A stretch of DNA of 6,992 nucleotides from Saprospirales bacterium (GCA_003448025.1 DLXL01000119.1:1-6992); one strand, 5' to 3'. Counted from the first letter of the stretch, positions 1 through 6,992 are shown. The notes: generated from the letters alone by a model not told the origin. Made by a program: numbers and translations.

Positions 1-7
1 AAACTAA

Positions 8-700
8 ATTTCCAAACATGCTCTAAGTAGTTTTGAGCCGTTTCCATCACTCAAAGATCAGGCAAACGATGATGACCAAAATAATTACAATGACGAAGAT
101 AACGTTCCAAGTGATGGTTTAATATATAGTTGGGATGCGCCAGGCATACCTTTGTACAAGCAAAATGGAAGTATAGATAGTGATCACGCATTTAAATGCG
201 TAAAAACAACTTTCGAAGAATATGTACGGGTTGGAATATGGAATAACATTCCTGACGTAAACGCAAACGGCCTCTTTGGATCAAGGGTTTCAAATAAAGT
301 ACCCTGGCATTGTGTTTATTATATGAAAAGTGCGGCAGACTTTCGCTTGGAGCCTGATAATAGTGTCGCTTCCATCAGTGGAATTAAAGAAAAGGGAGGA
401 ACTTTGAATGGAAATGCTGGCAACGGTACGTGCTCAATTGAGTTAAAGAGCTCCCCCAAAACTGAAGGTTACAAAATAGTTTACACTTCAGGGAAATGGA
501 AGTTCAACGGTACAGAAGTTGCTGAGAACCCTAACGGTAAATGGATTTATGATGTTGGAAATGAGATTAAAATTACTATTTCAGAAGGGAACATTCCATT
601 CATCAATGATGACAAATTTGATTTTTCAGTTTTTGTTTCTTCAAAAAAATTAAACTCAACTGCTACATCAAAGTTTGATGATGTAGATTCAGATTTCTGA
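8..700 (+). CDS. 3' part of an unrecognised protein gene, 5' end unclear
   Basis: I do not recognise this protein. The frame is open from 8 to the TGA at 698-700 (230 residues) and is closed upstream by TAA at 5-7. No ATG lies near the left end; the first non-ATG candidate of any size is TTG at 152, which would give 182 residues. The 48 codons before that TTG still read like protein: an Asp/Asn-rich linker (DDDQNNYNDEDN) and then SWDAPGIP. The true product therefore probably extends further left than 152. The rest has alternating hydrophobic/polar stretches (EYVRVGIW, PWHCVYYMK, YKIVYTSGKWKFNG) suggesting beta strands, and an acidic tail (KFDDVDSDF). No signal peptide, membrane segment or T9SS sorting domain is visible. 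It may be the end of a longer gene broken by a frameshift near 5-30, or a gene with an unusual start. It ends 23 bases before the next gene. Confidence 0.6.
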   Translation: MSKHALSSFEPFPSLKDQANDDDQNNYNDEDNVPSDGLIYSWDAPGIPLYKQNGSIDSDHAFKCVKTTFEEYVRVGIWNNIPDVNANGLFGSRVSNKVPWHCVYYMKSAADFRLEPDNSVASISGIKEKGGTLNGNAGNGTCSIELKSSPKTEGYKIVYTSGKWKFNGTEVAENPNGKWIYDVGNEIKITISEGNIPFINDDKFDFSVFVSSKKLNSTATSKFDDVDSDF

Positions 701-723
701 CAATATTTCTAAAAATCAGTTAT

Positions 724-1347
724 ATGAAGCAGAATCTTAACTTCCTCAAATTGCGTTTTTTATTAACGCTTTTTTCGTTTGTCATTGTTTTTAATGCCTT
801 CGCACAGCATTCATCTGATAATGTATTAACATTGGATGATTATTATATCACCATTGATGGTAGAGGAATGGTTCTAAAAAAAACTATTGACAGCTTAATA
901 GGTCTGCATAATAGCACGCTGATAAATGATACAGCGAGAGTCGCTATCATTTTTCAATTGGGTGAATATAGATGCGTGCATTGTGTAGAATTTTTGTTGA
1001 ACAACCTCACACGAATATACTATTACGGTGATAACTACAGTTTTGATGATATAGCCTGTAGAGATGCGGCTTATACGGCATTGAATATTATAACTAGAGA
1101 TACAGATTACGGCTGGTATCTGTTTCCCCATCTTCTCTATTCCTTAAAAAAACAGAGAAATGAAAGCCTTTTGTATTATCACCACTTAACCAGATTGTTG
1201 AGTGCAATAACAAATCGAATAATGCTAAAATCAATTATTAATACAGAAATTTCTCGCGATGCATCAAAAAAGCGTGAACCTTTTACCAGGTCTATATATC
1301 ATGATAACCTTAAATTGGTACTAAAAGATCTGGAAGAACATCGATGA
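724..1347 (+). CDS. Small exported protein of unknown function, weakly HEAT-like
   Basis: The 207-residue product begins with a clear Sec signal peptide: basic start, hydrophobic core at about residues 12-24, and a likely signal peptidase I site after NAFA (A27|Q28). It carries no lipobox Cys, so it is probably periplasmic or secreted rather than a lipoprotein. The mature part has a CxxC pair (C84-V-H-C87) and C112. Residues about 71-122 (ARVAIIFQLGEYRC..., then CRDAAYTALNII) have the rhythm of HEAT-type helical repeats, 'R-x-A-x-x-x-L-G' and 'R-x-A-A-x-x-A-L'. That resemblance is weak and made by eye. The CxxC is not in a recognisable thioredoxin fold, so I do not infer redox activity. The start is chosen because the signal peptide follows it directly; no strong ribosome binding site is seen. 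It lies between two genes on the same strand (gaps 23 and 45 bases), probably co-transcribed. No T9SS sorting domain is present. Confidence 0.85.
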   Translation: MKQNLNFLKLRFLLTLFSFVIVFNAFAQHSSDNVLTLDDYYITIDGRGMVLKKTIDSLIGLHNSTLINDTARVAIIFQLGEYRCVHCVEFLLNNLTRIYYYGDNYSFDDIACRDAAYTALNIITRDTDYGWYLFPHLLYSLKKQRNESLLYYHHLTRLLSAITNRIMLKSIINTEISRDASKKREPFTRSIYHDNLKLVLKDLEEHR

Positions 1348-1392
1348 TATTCAGTCTTTGCTTATCACATTCACACCAACATGATTTAAATA

Positions 1393-4300
1393 ATGCGTAA
1401 AGTAATAAAAAATATAATCGGAATCATTTGTCTATTTCTCTTTGATATTATGCCATTGCAGGCACAATATGATGTGTTATTTAGTCCTACGCCAGAGTCT
1501 TATCCCGGCGCTAATGACGGAAAGATCACAGCTACTATTGCGGATATGAGTCAAAACCCGCCACCTTATACATTCAGGATAGTTGAGGAGGGCCAAGAAA
1601 ATCCGATTGAAATTCTGGATAATACCGGGGTTGCTACCTTTACTGGACTTGGTTACCGCAATTATTGTATAACCGTGATCATGGGCAACAACTGTTTCGC
1701 CTATGGGTGTTTTCATTTCGATGAGCCCTGCTCTCCTTCAGATGGTTGTCTGGCAGCAGATTTTGATTTTGATTTCACCTCCGATGCCTGTGCAGTTCAA
1801 TTTCTTGATTGGTCTCAGGGTAGCCCAGAAGAATGGACATGGGATTTTGGTGATGGGGCCAGTTCAGAAGAACAGAATCCGACACATATTTATGCTGAAG
1901 CAGGTTGTTATAATGTGACGCTAAAGGTAACCAAAGGTACACTTACCAGGGAGCTTTCAAATGTCATTTGTGTAACATCGTGCAATTCAGGAAATAATCC
2001 CGCACCAGAATGTCAAATTAATGCACCATCATTTGCCGCTGCCGGGCAGACGATAAATTTAAGCGCCATTGGTAGTGGTATTGCGCCTTTTGAATATTTG
2101 TGGACAGTTCCAAACAGCATCAATCCATCCGGATTTAATGATCCATCTATAACCGCAATGATCCCGGAAAATGCTGATAACGGAGATCAGTTTAATTTTT
2201 CCATCCTATTAACCGATAAAAATGAGTTGCAAACTAACTGTTATCATACAGTAACAGTTGGAGGTAATCCTCCGGATTTAGAAGTTGCAGCATTCGGTTC
2301 ATTTGAAGCAATGAAGCCTTTGGTATTGGTAGCTTTTGTTGATGTATTCAACATAACCGGACTTGAAGAATACTATTTTACATTGACCCCATTAGGTAGT
2401 CAGGTGATAGATCCTGATGGCACCTGCCTTAATACATGGCTTAATGGTGATTGGGACTGTACCTTATTAGAAAACGTAGTGCCGGAAGGGGTCTATCAAC
2501 TGTGTGTTAAGGTAAGGGATGATGCTGGAGTTTATGAAGATTGCCTGGATTTGGTAATTGGTGATCCTTCTCCTTTGCCAGCTCAACCAGCCATGTCTTT
2601 AGTTGTATTGTCTCCCAACAACCCTAAAACAGATGCAGAAACCGGACATCTTATTGTAGAGGAAGGGGATCCAATCAAAATTGGCATTACAGGTTCGCAT
2701 CCAAAATTGAATCCAAATTGCAATGGAAGCGATCATTACGTAATAATCTTACACTATGAAAATATCACACTAAATGTTAGTGAAACACAAGGTAGTATCT
2801 GGACTGTACCAAATAATAATGGCATTTGTGAAGGTGTACCTGGTTCAGGTTTTTTTAAAACTAAATTAAATGCTCCTGATGTTCCAATAAGTGTAAATTG
2901 TAACAACCCGGTTTTTAGTACAGGAACAGTAAAGATTACTTCAGAAATTTATCATGCTTGCGATAATGGTCAATTTATGTGTGACAGCGTATACATTACT
3001 ACTAGGCCTTTATATGTCGATTTATACCCTGGGAAACCAGTCATATCCGGCATTTCAGTTGACAACGACAAGTGTGAACAACCTATCAAGGTTTCTTTTG
3101 CCTCTAATTGTGGTATAACTTCCTATGAATGGCATGCTTTCAACCCTGCTACCAATGAAGAAATTGAAGGCTTTTTTTCAGGCAATACCAATGCCGCTAC
3201 TGTATATCCTGATTTAGCAAATGAAGTCTATCTCCAATGCTTACCAGGTGGCGTCTTCAGGGTGCGATGTCAAGTTACAGTAGTAGATTCGAAAGGATTT
3301 ACCTCAGAGCACACGGAGCTGTTAATAATGAGGATACCCCTCCGTGTCGATCTCCCGTCGGTCATTTATAGATGTCCTGGGGCAGTATCCAATTTTTCTG
3401 AAACTCCTATTGCAGTAGGGGGGACAAATATTTACACTTATGAATGGTCTGTAGTTCAACCTTTAGGAGGTGATCTGGCGTTTCAATCAAATGATCCATT
3501 AGATAAAAATCCATTGTTTACGGCGCCCATGAGCGGCAGTAAACAATATCACCTCAGGTTAAACTCTAAAGGTTATTATGGTGAACCAAGTTGCCAGGTA
3601 GAAAAAGATATTACGGTTGAAGTTTCTAATATTTTACTTGACCTTCCAGATATTGTTTGGCCCATTTGTAGTACTGGAGGCAGGGAAGTTGGACCTTTGG
3701 AGCCAACCAATTTAGGAGGCTCAGGGCAATATGACTTTTTGTGGAGTAGTGCTGATGATCCGGATTTGCTTCATCTAAACGGTAAAACGGTATCTAACCC
3801 GGTTATTTCTGGAATATCACCTGGAAGTAACTTCACTTATACCCTAACGGCCACAGACAAATTTGGAGGTTGCACCTCCAGTGACCAAATTGCTGTGACA
3901 GGTGTTGAAAACAACCATACTGTAGAAATTCATGGAAACGATACGACTTGTTACGGGCAGGAGATTATGCTGTCCTCTGTGGCAAGTCCAATTGATAACA
4001 CTCCACCATTTGGCAATATTTTTAATCAGTATCACTGGTCTACAACGAATCCGCACCATGATATATCGGGTATAGGACACTATGTCTCGCAGCTCCCTAT
4101 TGACGAAATAGTGGCGAGCTATCCCGGAAATTACACTTACACGCTTAAATACCATAATATTATTACTGGTTGTTATGCTGAAGCATCTAAGGCTGTGACC
4201 ATTCGACCTTCATGGAAGCATGTAGGGTTTGTACCGAGTATAAAATCAACCATTAAAGACGCCAGTGTTCCGCTTTGGGAGGGCGATTACAACCATATAC

Positions 4301-5466
4301 TTTCGGGCATTGGCAACGAAGGAGCAACCATCAAATGGTATCCCAAAGACCCCTTGAGTACAGAGTTGGGGAGTTTTGGAGTGCCTAAAAACGGATTGTT
4401 CCAACCAACTACCGATACTCCATTTTTAACCATGGAAGTCACTTCAAATGCAACAGGATGTAAAAAGACATTTAATACGGTAAGATATGTAATCACAGAA
4501 GCCCAGCCGGAAATTTGGATAACACCTTCCAATACCTATCAATGTGTAGGCGGAAATATTTGTTTTGATGTTGTATTTGATGCTCATTTACCAAATTATC
4601 AAACCCCCTTGATTCCAGAGAAGTTTCCGCTTTCCATAACACTGCATGCGCCATTTAATTCGCCCCAACATCCTGATCAAAAAGACTTAACCATTGACCT
4701 CAAGTTGATCAATTCCTCAGGTCTTTACAAGGGTTCAATATGCGAAGAAGATTTCTTTAAATACACTGGCAAATATAAATTAAGCTGTTCAACCGGGAAT
4801 TTCGATGATTTCGGCTATATTTCGATTGATCAATTTGTTGAGATATCTCCATCCTATGGAGCGCCATCAGCAGTAGTAAAATGCTTGCCAATGGGAACTA
4901 GTACTGTGGATCGTGCAGTTAAATTTGATTTTGGGTTACAATGTTCTGGCAACCTGATCAGTAATGATGGAGGCGCAAATGCCATTACAATGGCTTCTGA
5001 ATACATTGAGTTTCATGCTGAGAGTGGAATTGAGATTGTACCAAGTAGTAGTAGCGGTAATAATATGGGCAGGCGATTTGTTATAAATCCATGCATTGAG
5101 TCTCAATTAGTAGATGATCCACCTGAGACCTCCCAAGCACCCCAAGGCTTGATTGAATACCGTATGGATACTACCTTAATGGTAGATATAAAGGAGGCCC
5201 ATTTAGATGTTTTTCCCAACCCATTTGGTAGTGAAATAATGATACGATATTTGATACCCGAAGATTGTGCCGGGAAAATGAAACTAACACTCCTTGACAT
5301 CACGGGTAAGGCAATTGAGATTATACAACAATTGGAATATTGTCCTATGGGAGAACATCAACTTAAATACGATGCATCCAAGCTTGCTCCGGGGCTTTAT
5401 TTTTACGAGCTACAGACTTGTAAAAAGCAGCGATATGTAAAAAGAGCGATAAAAATTGGATTCTAA
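1393..5466 (+). CDS. Large PKD/Ig-like repeat surface protein with T9SS type A sorting domain
   Basis: This is a complete 1357-residue T9SS cargo protein, expected to be secreted or attached at the cell surface. A signal peptide at residues 1-24 ends in PLQA|Q. Residues about 30-110 resemble a SprB repeat (GANDGKI..., PPYTF, FTGLGYRNYCITV). Residues about 121-196 are a canonical PKD domain, with WDFGDG at 150-155 and NPTHIYAEAGCYNVTLKV. Residues about 206-290 form a further PKD/Ig-like domain. From about 540 to 940 there is a series of Ig-like units of about 95 residues with paired cysteines. Residues about 1195-1216 (AITMASEYIEFHAESG) match the short strand-rich 'GFHAKAGS' segment often found before the sorting domain in this phylum. 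Residues 1269-1357 are the sorting domain: VFPNPF, then LLDITGK, APGLYFYEL and a basic end. PKD and Ig-like modules usually act in adhesion or carbohydrate contact. No catalytic domain is evident, so a structural or adhesive role is inferred. The 12-base gap to the next gene suggests co-expression. Confidence 0.95.
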   Translation: MRKVIKNIIGIICLFLFDIMPLQAQYDVLFSPTPESYPGANDGKITATIADMSQNPPPYTFRIVEEGQENPIEILDNTGVATFTGLGYRNYCITVIMGNNCFAYGCFHFDEPCSPSDGCLAADFDFDFTSDACAVQFLDWSQGSPEEWTWDFGDGASSEEQNPTHIYAEAGCYNVTLKVTKGTLTRELSNVICVTSCNSGNNPAPECQINAPSFAAAGQTINLSAIGSGIAPFEYLWTVPNSINPSGFNDPSITAMIPENADNGDQFNFSILLTDKNELQTNCYHTVTVGGNPPDLEVAAFGSFEAMKPLVLVAFVDVFNITGLEEYYFTLTPLGSQVIDPDGTCLNTWLNGDWDCTLLENVVPEGVYQLCVKVRDDAGVYEDCLDLVIGDPSPLPAQPAMSLVVLSPNNPKTDAETGHLIVEEGDPIKIGITGSHPKLNPNCNGSDHYVIILHYENITLNVSETQGSIWTVPNNNGICEGVPGSGFFKTKLNAPDVPISVNCNNPVFSTGTVKITSEIYHACDNGQFMCDSVYITTRPLYVDLYPGKPVISGISVDNDKCEQPIKVSFASNCGITSYEWHAFNPATNEEIEGFFSGNTNAATVYPDLANEVYLQCLPGGVFRVRCQVTVVDSKGFTSEHTELLIMRIPLRVDLPSVIYRCPGAVSNFSETPIAVGGTNIYTYEWSVVQPLGGDLAFQSNDPLDKNPLFTAPMSGSKQYHLRLNSKGYYGEPSCQVEKDITVEVSNILLDLPDIVWPICSTGGREVGPLEPTNLGGSGQYDFLWSSADDPDLLHLNGKTVSNPVISGISPGSNFTYTLTATDKFGGCTSSDQIAVTGVENNHTVEIHGNDTTCYGQEIMLSSVASPIDNTPPFGNIFNQYHWSTTNPHHDISGIGHYVSQLPIDEIVASYPGNYTYTLKYHNIITGCYAEASKAVTIRPSWKHVGFVPSIKSTIKDASVPLWEGDYNHILSGIGNEGATIKWYPKDPLSTELGSFGVPKNGLFQPTTDTPFLTMEVTSNATGCKKTFNTVRYVITEAQPEIWITPSNTYQCVGGNICFDVVFDAHLPNYQTPLIPEKFPLSITLHAPFNSPQHPDQKDLTIDLKLINSSGLYKGSICEEDFFKYTGKYKLSCSTGNFDDFGYISIDQFVEISPSYGAPSAVVKCLPMGTSTVDRAVKFDFGLQCSGNLISNDGGANAITMASEYIEFHAESGIEIVPSSSSGNNMGRRFVINPCIESQLVDDPPETSQAPQGLIEYRMDTTLMVDIKEAHLDVFPNPFGSEIMIRYLIPEDCAGKMKLTLLDITGKAIEIIQQLEYCPMGEHQLKYDASKLAPGLYFYELQTCKKQRYVKRAIKIGF
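3340..4209 (+). repeat. Three degenerate tandem Ig-like repeat units (protein level)
   Basis: Within the large T9SS cargo protein, residues 650-746, 747-837 and 842-939 can be aligned by eye as successive units of about 90-100 residues. Units 1 and 2 share L-x-V/L-D-L-P near the start, a Cys about ten residues in, then a Gly-Gly-x-x-x-Y-x-x-x-W-S core (GGTNIYTYEWS and GGSGQYDFLWS), 'NPLF'/'NPVI', a Tyr-x-Leu strand and a late Cys. Unit 3 (from HTVEIHGNDTTC) keeps the early Cys, YHWST, YTYTLKY and GCYAEA. A preceding stretch from about residue 540 (LYVDLYPGKP...) may be a more divergent unit. DNA identity between the units is not evident, so this is old domain repetition rather than recent duplication. 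Confidence 0.6.
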
Positions 5467-5478
5467 AAAACACTAACT

Positions 5479-6765
5479 ATGAGCCGCATTTGTCTGACAT
5501 TTTTGTTCACGCTTGCTACGTTAATTGGTTTTAATAGTAACGTAAATGCCCAAACTCCCTGTCCATTTCAAGTAGGATATAAGTCTTCATATGACGGGTG
5601 TATCAATTCCTGGGGGTTTTATATTCTATCAATGGAGCCGATACCAGCTGATACCATTTTCATTAGCTTTCCTGGCAACTCTAATCCAGGATGCAATCAA
5701 TCATTTTATAATTCCGGCTACCCTAAATGCGAATCAACAGGAATGTACTATGCTTTTGATGATACGCCGCCTGTTTGTTCCGGGTTTCTAGGAGGACCGG
5801 GTTTCATTAGATTTCCGGATAATACTGTTTGTTATTTTGATGAAAATGGCATGTCTGAAACGGCTGCTGATTGTCTTGATTTTATAGAAAATTGTGAAAT
5901 CCCTTTAATTGAATTTGTACAGAACTTGGTTGAGGCGCCACAAGACTGTAAACTCTGGGAGGGTCCATGTACCACAGATAGTGAAATTTGGAGATCTGGC
6001 GACGTCAATATTGGATCTGTAGTATCTCTTGATGGGTATAAATTAGGTGTTAATGGGGGTGTCATAACAGAGATGCTTCAAATTTGTAAGGCGGAATGGT
6101 GCGATTATGTTTTTTCAGATACGTTTAACCTTATGCCATTGGAGGAGGTTAAGGCATTCATCAACAGAGAAAAGCATTTGCCTAATTGTACGTCTGCCGA
6201 AAAAATCGCAAAGGATGGCGGATTTTCACTTGAAGAGGAGATCATAAGGCAACAAGAAAAAATTGAGGAAATATATTTACATTTGATCAATTCTGAGAAA
6301 AGATTGGAGGCATTAAATGGTAAATTGATTAAGCTTAGCCTTGATTCAATGCAGAAATTACTTCCCATTGCAGCTGCTTACCAGGGTGAAGAGTATTCAG
6401 GCTATGTTTCCGGGGGACTTCATATTGAGTGTTTCCAGATCAAACCTGCCCCAAATGGAATTGGCGGGTTAATTATCTCGCCCGATATTGGACCTTATAC
6501 GGTTTCCTGGTCTGGGCCGGTTAGCGGGAATATACAAAATTTGCCATGTGCAGATGGTGCTATACAGATCCCCAATTTGTTAGCGGGCGCATACGTTGTT
6601 ACTGTATCAAACGCATCAGGCAGTATAGGTACTTGTAGTTTTTCAATTTCAAATATAGGAAATTCTGTAGACTGTGAGATATTCAACGACCCATTTTGCA
6701 AACAATCTGTTTTGGATTTAATTAAGTCGGAGGCGTTTAATACCCCACCAAGTTGCAAACAATAG
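5479..6765 (+). CDS. Cys-rich exported protein with GNVGIGT/HLP module and SprB-like repeat, probably truncated by TAG
   Basis: The 428-residue product starts with a signal peptide (cleavage likely NVNA|Q, residues 24/25). Residues 25-156 are an unrecognised Cys-rich domain. Residues about 157-275 form the Bacteroidota module usually written GNVGIGT...YKLAVNG...WADYVF...HLPGIPS. Here it reads GDVNIGS (174-180), YKLGVNGG (187-194), EWCDYVF (206-212), LEEVKAFINREKHLPNC (221-237) and GGFSLEEEIIRQQEKIEEIYLHLI. A coiled coil covers about 250-290. Residues about 318-392 are a SprB-like repeat (GPYTVSWSG, IQIPNLLAGAYVVTVSNASG). The mature part has 19 cysteines. The exact function is unknown. Comparable modules sit at the ends of repetitive exported or fibre-like proteins, so a surface or fibre role is inferred. 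No T9SS sorting domain is present before the stop. The frame continues past the TAG with homologous sequence, so the apparent C-terminus is probably a truncation. The start is fixed by the signal peptide, 12 bases after the previous stop. Confidence 0.9.
   Translation: MSRICLTFLFTLATLIGFNSNVNAQTPCPFQVGYKSSYDGCINSWGFYILSMEPIPADTIFISFPGNSNPGCNQSFYNSGYPKCESTGMYYAFDDTPPVCSGFLGGPGFIRFPDNTVCYFDENGMSETAADCLDFIENCEIPLIEFVQNLVEAPQDCKLWEGPCTTDSEIWRSGDVNIGSVVSLDGYKLGVNGGVITEMLQICKAEWCDYVFSDTFNLMPLEEVKAFINREKHLPNCTSAEKIAKDGGFSLEEEIIRQQEKIEEIYLHLINSEKRLEALNGKLIKLSLDSMQKLLPIAAAYQGEEYSGYVSGGLHIECFQIKPAPNGIGGLIISPDIGPYTVSWSGPVSGNIQNLPCADGAIQIPNLLAGAYVVTVSNASGSIGTCSFSISNIGNSVDCEIFNDPFCKQSVLDLIKSEAFNTPPSCKQ
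5947..6150 (+). repeat. Module copy 1: CKLWEGPC + GNVGIGT-type segment
   Basis: This is the first copy of an internally duplicated protein module (residues 157-224 of the 428-residue protein). It opens with CKLWEGPC, continues with GDVNIGS and YKLGVNGG, and ends with EWCDYVF and PLEEV. A hand alignment with the second copy at 6754-6972 gives about 28 identities over about 68 columns, including four cysteines (C157, C164, C203, C208). The Trp codon TGG at 5956-5958 aligns with the TAG at 6763-6765. Confidence 0.8.
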
Positions 6766-6972
6766 GAAGGAGATCCATGTTCTAATGATGATGCAATATT
6801 CAGAGTTGGAAATGTGGGTATAGGTACAAGTGTCGGACGTTCTGGATATAGTTTAGCGGTAAAAGGTGGTATTGTTACAGATAAATTCAGAGTTGAATTG
6901 TGTGAATCCGGCCCTGGATGGTGTGACTTTGTTTTTGATAATGGCTACCCAATTCAGTCACTTGACAATATT
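6754..6972 (+). repeat. Module copy 2, containing the amber codon
   Basis: This is the second copy of the module, offset 807 bases (269 codons) from the first. It reads CKQ, TAG, EGDPC, then GNVGIGT, GYSLAVKGG, GWCDFVF and SLDNI, all in one frame. It is closer to the phylum-wide GNVGIGT consensus than copy 1. All four module cysteines are kept. The copies differ by small insertions: one residue in EGDPC and four around ELCESGPG. Confidence 0.8.
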
Positions 6973-6992
6973 ATAGCCCCGTGCATTTTTAA
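6766..6992 (+). pseudogene. In-frame continuation of the preceding gene beyond TAG, open at window end
   Basis: After the TAG at 6763-6765 the same frame stays open for 75 codons to the edge of the window. It encodes a recognisable module: EGDPC, a GNVGIGT motif starting at 6808, GYSLAVKGGIVTD, GWCDFVFDNGY and SLDNI. No in-frame ATG lies in this stretch, and the first GTG (6814) falls inside the GNVGIGT motif, so independent translation is unlikely. The simplest reading is that it is the disabled 3' part of the preceding gene. An expected HLP segment, coiled coil and perhaps a sorting domain would lie beyond the window. Alternatives are amber readthrough or a base error at 6764. Confidence 0.7.

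Noticed and set aside
147..154. TACCTTTG, an exact match to the Bacteroidota -7 promoter consensus TAnnTTTG.
   Set aside because: No TTTG-type -33 element lies at the expected 19-21 base spacing, the site is inside protein-like sequence, and it overlaps the candidate TTG start itself. It is probably chance.
1348..1392. Possible promoter in the 45-base gap before the large gene (AGTCTTTG at about 1353-1360).
   Set aside because: It differs from TAnnTTTG at the TA and has no -33 partner in the preceding coding end. Read-through from the upstream gene is equally likely.
3864..3880. A perfect 7-bp inverted repeat with a 3-base loop (TGGAGGT-TGC-ACCTCCA), possible hairpin or terminator.
   Set aside because: It lies inside the large coding region, encodes a Gly-Gly-Cys-Thr-Ser motif, and has no T-tract after it.
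3844..4155. Antisense open frame within the large cargo gene; similar antisense frames lie at 895-1131, 4287-4532 and 6105-6368.
   Set aside because: Each sits opposite a well-supported gene with recognisable domains, lacks motifs or a signal peptide of its own, and reads as a shadow of the sense codons.
6763..6765. Reassigned TAG genetic code, as in some Bacteroidota phages.
   Set aside because: The aligned residue in copy 1 is Trp, not Gln, and one TAG in a cellular surface-protein gene does not support a code change. A nonsense mutation or base error is simpler.
6764..6779. A purine-rich AGGAAGGAG followed by ATG (6777) just after the TAG, resembling a ribosome binding site and start of a new gene.
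   Set aside because: The ATG at 6777 meets TAA after two codons. The nearby ATGs at 6785, 6788 and 6791 are not in the homologous frame. The purine run encodes the conserved E-G of the module, and this phylum relies little on Shine-Dalgarno sites.

Overview
The window looks like part of a Bacteroidota chromosome, most probably a Saprospiria/Chitinophagia-type lineage. The evidence is protein-level. There are signal peptides cleaved before Gln (A-x-A|Q), a PKD domain, SprB-like repeats, a C-terminal type A sorting domain of the type IX secretion system (T9SS), and the Bacteroidota-typical 'GNVGIGT ... YKLAVNG ... WxDYVF ... HLP' module followed by a coiled coil. Composition is AT-rich, and the starts lack strong Shine-Dalgarno sequences, as is usual in this phylum. 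The placement rests on recognising these motifs, not on a search.

Layout: all genes lie on the + strand and are packed closely. (1) 8-700 is the 3' part of an unrecognised gene whose 5' end is unclear, because all three frames are closed near the left edge. (2) 724-1347 encodes a small exported protein of unknown function with weak HEAT-like helical character. (3) 1393-5466 encodes a 1357-residue modular surface or secreted protein: signal peptide, SprB-like repeat, PKD domain, a series of Ig/PKD-like domains, a 'FHAESG' strand segment and a T9SS type A sorting domain. (4) 5479-6765 encodes a 428-residue Cys-rich exported protein with a GNVGIGT/HLP module, a coiled coil and a SprB-like repeat. 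It stops at an amber codon. (5) 6766-6992 continues in the same frame past that TAG with a second copy of the GNVGIGT module and is still open at the right edge.

The gaps between genes are 23, 45 and 12 bases, which suggests one transcription unit of envelope/secreted proteins. No promoter, terminator, RNA gene, mobile element or CRISPR array could be supported, and no gene-free stretch exceeds 300 bases. The secretion machinery itself is not in the window; only a cargo signal is seen.

The most notable observation is at the right end. The TAG ending gene 4 sits exactly where the first copy of the duplicated module has a Trp codon (TGG, 5956-5958). Gene 4 therefore looks like the 5' part of a longer tandem-module gene cut by one nonsense change, rather than a naturally finished protein.
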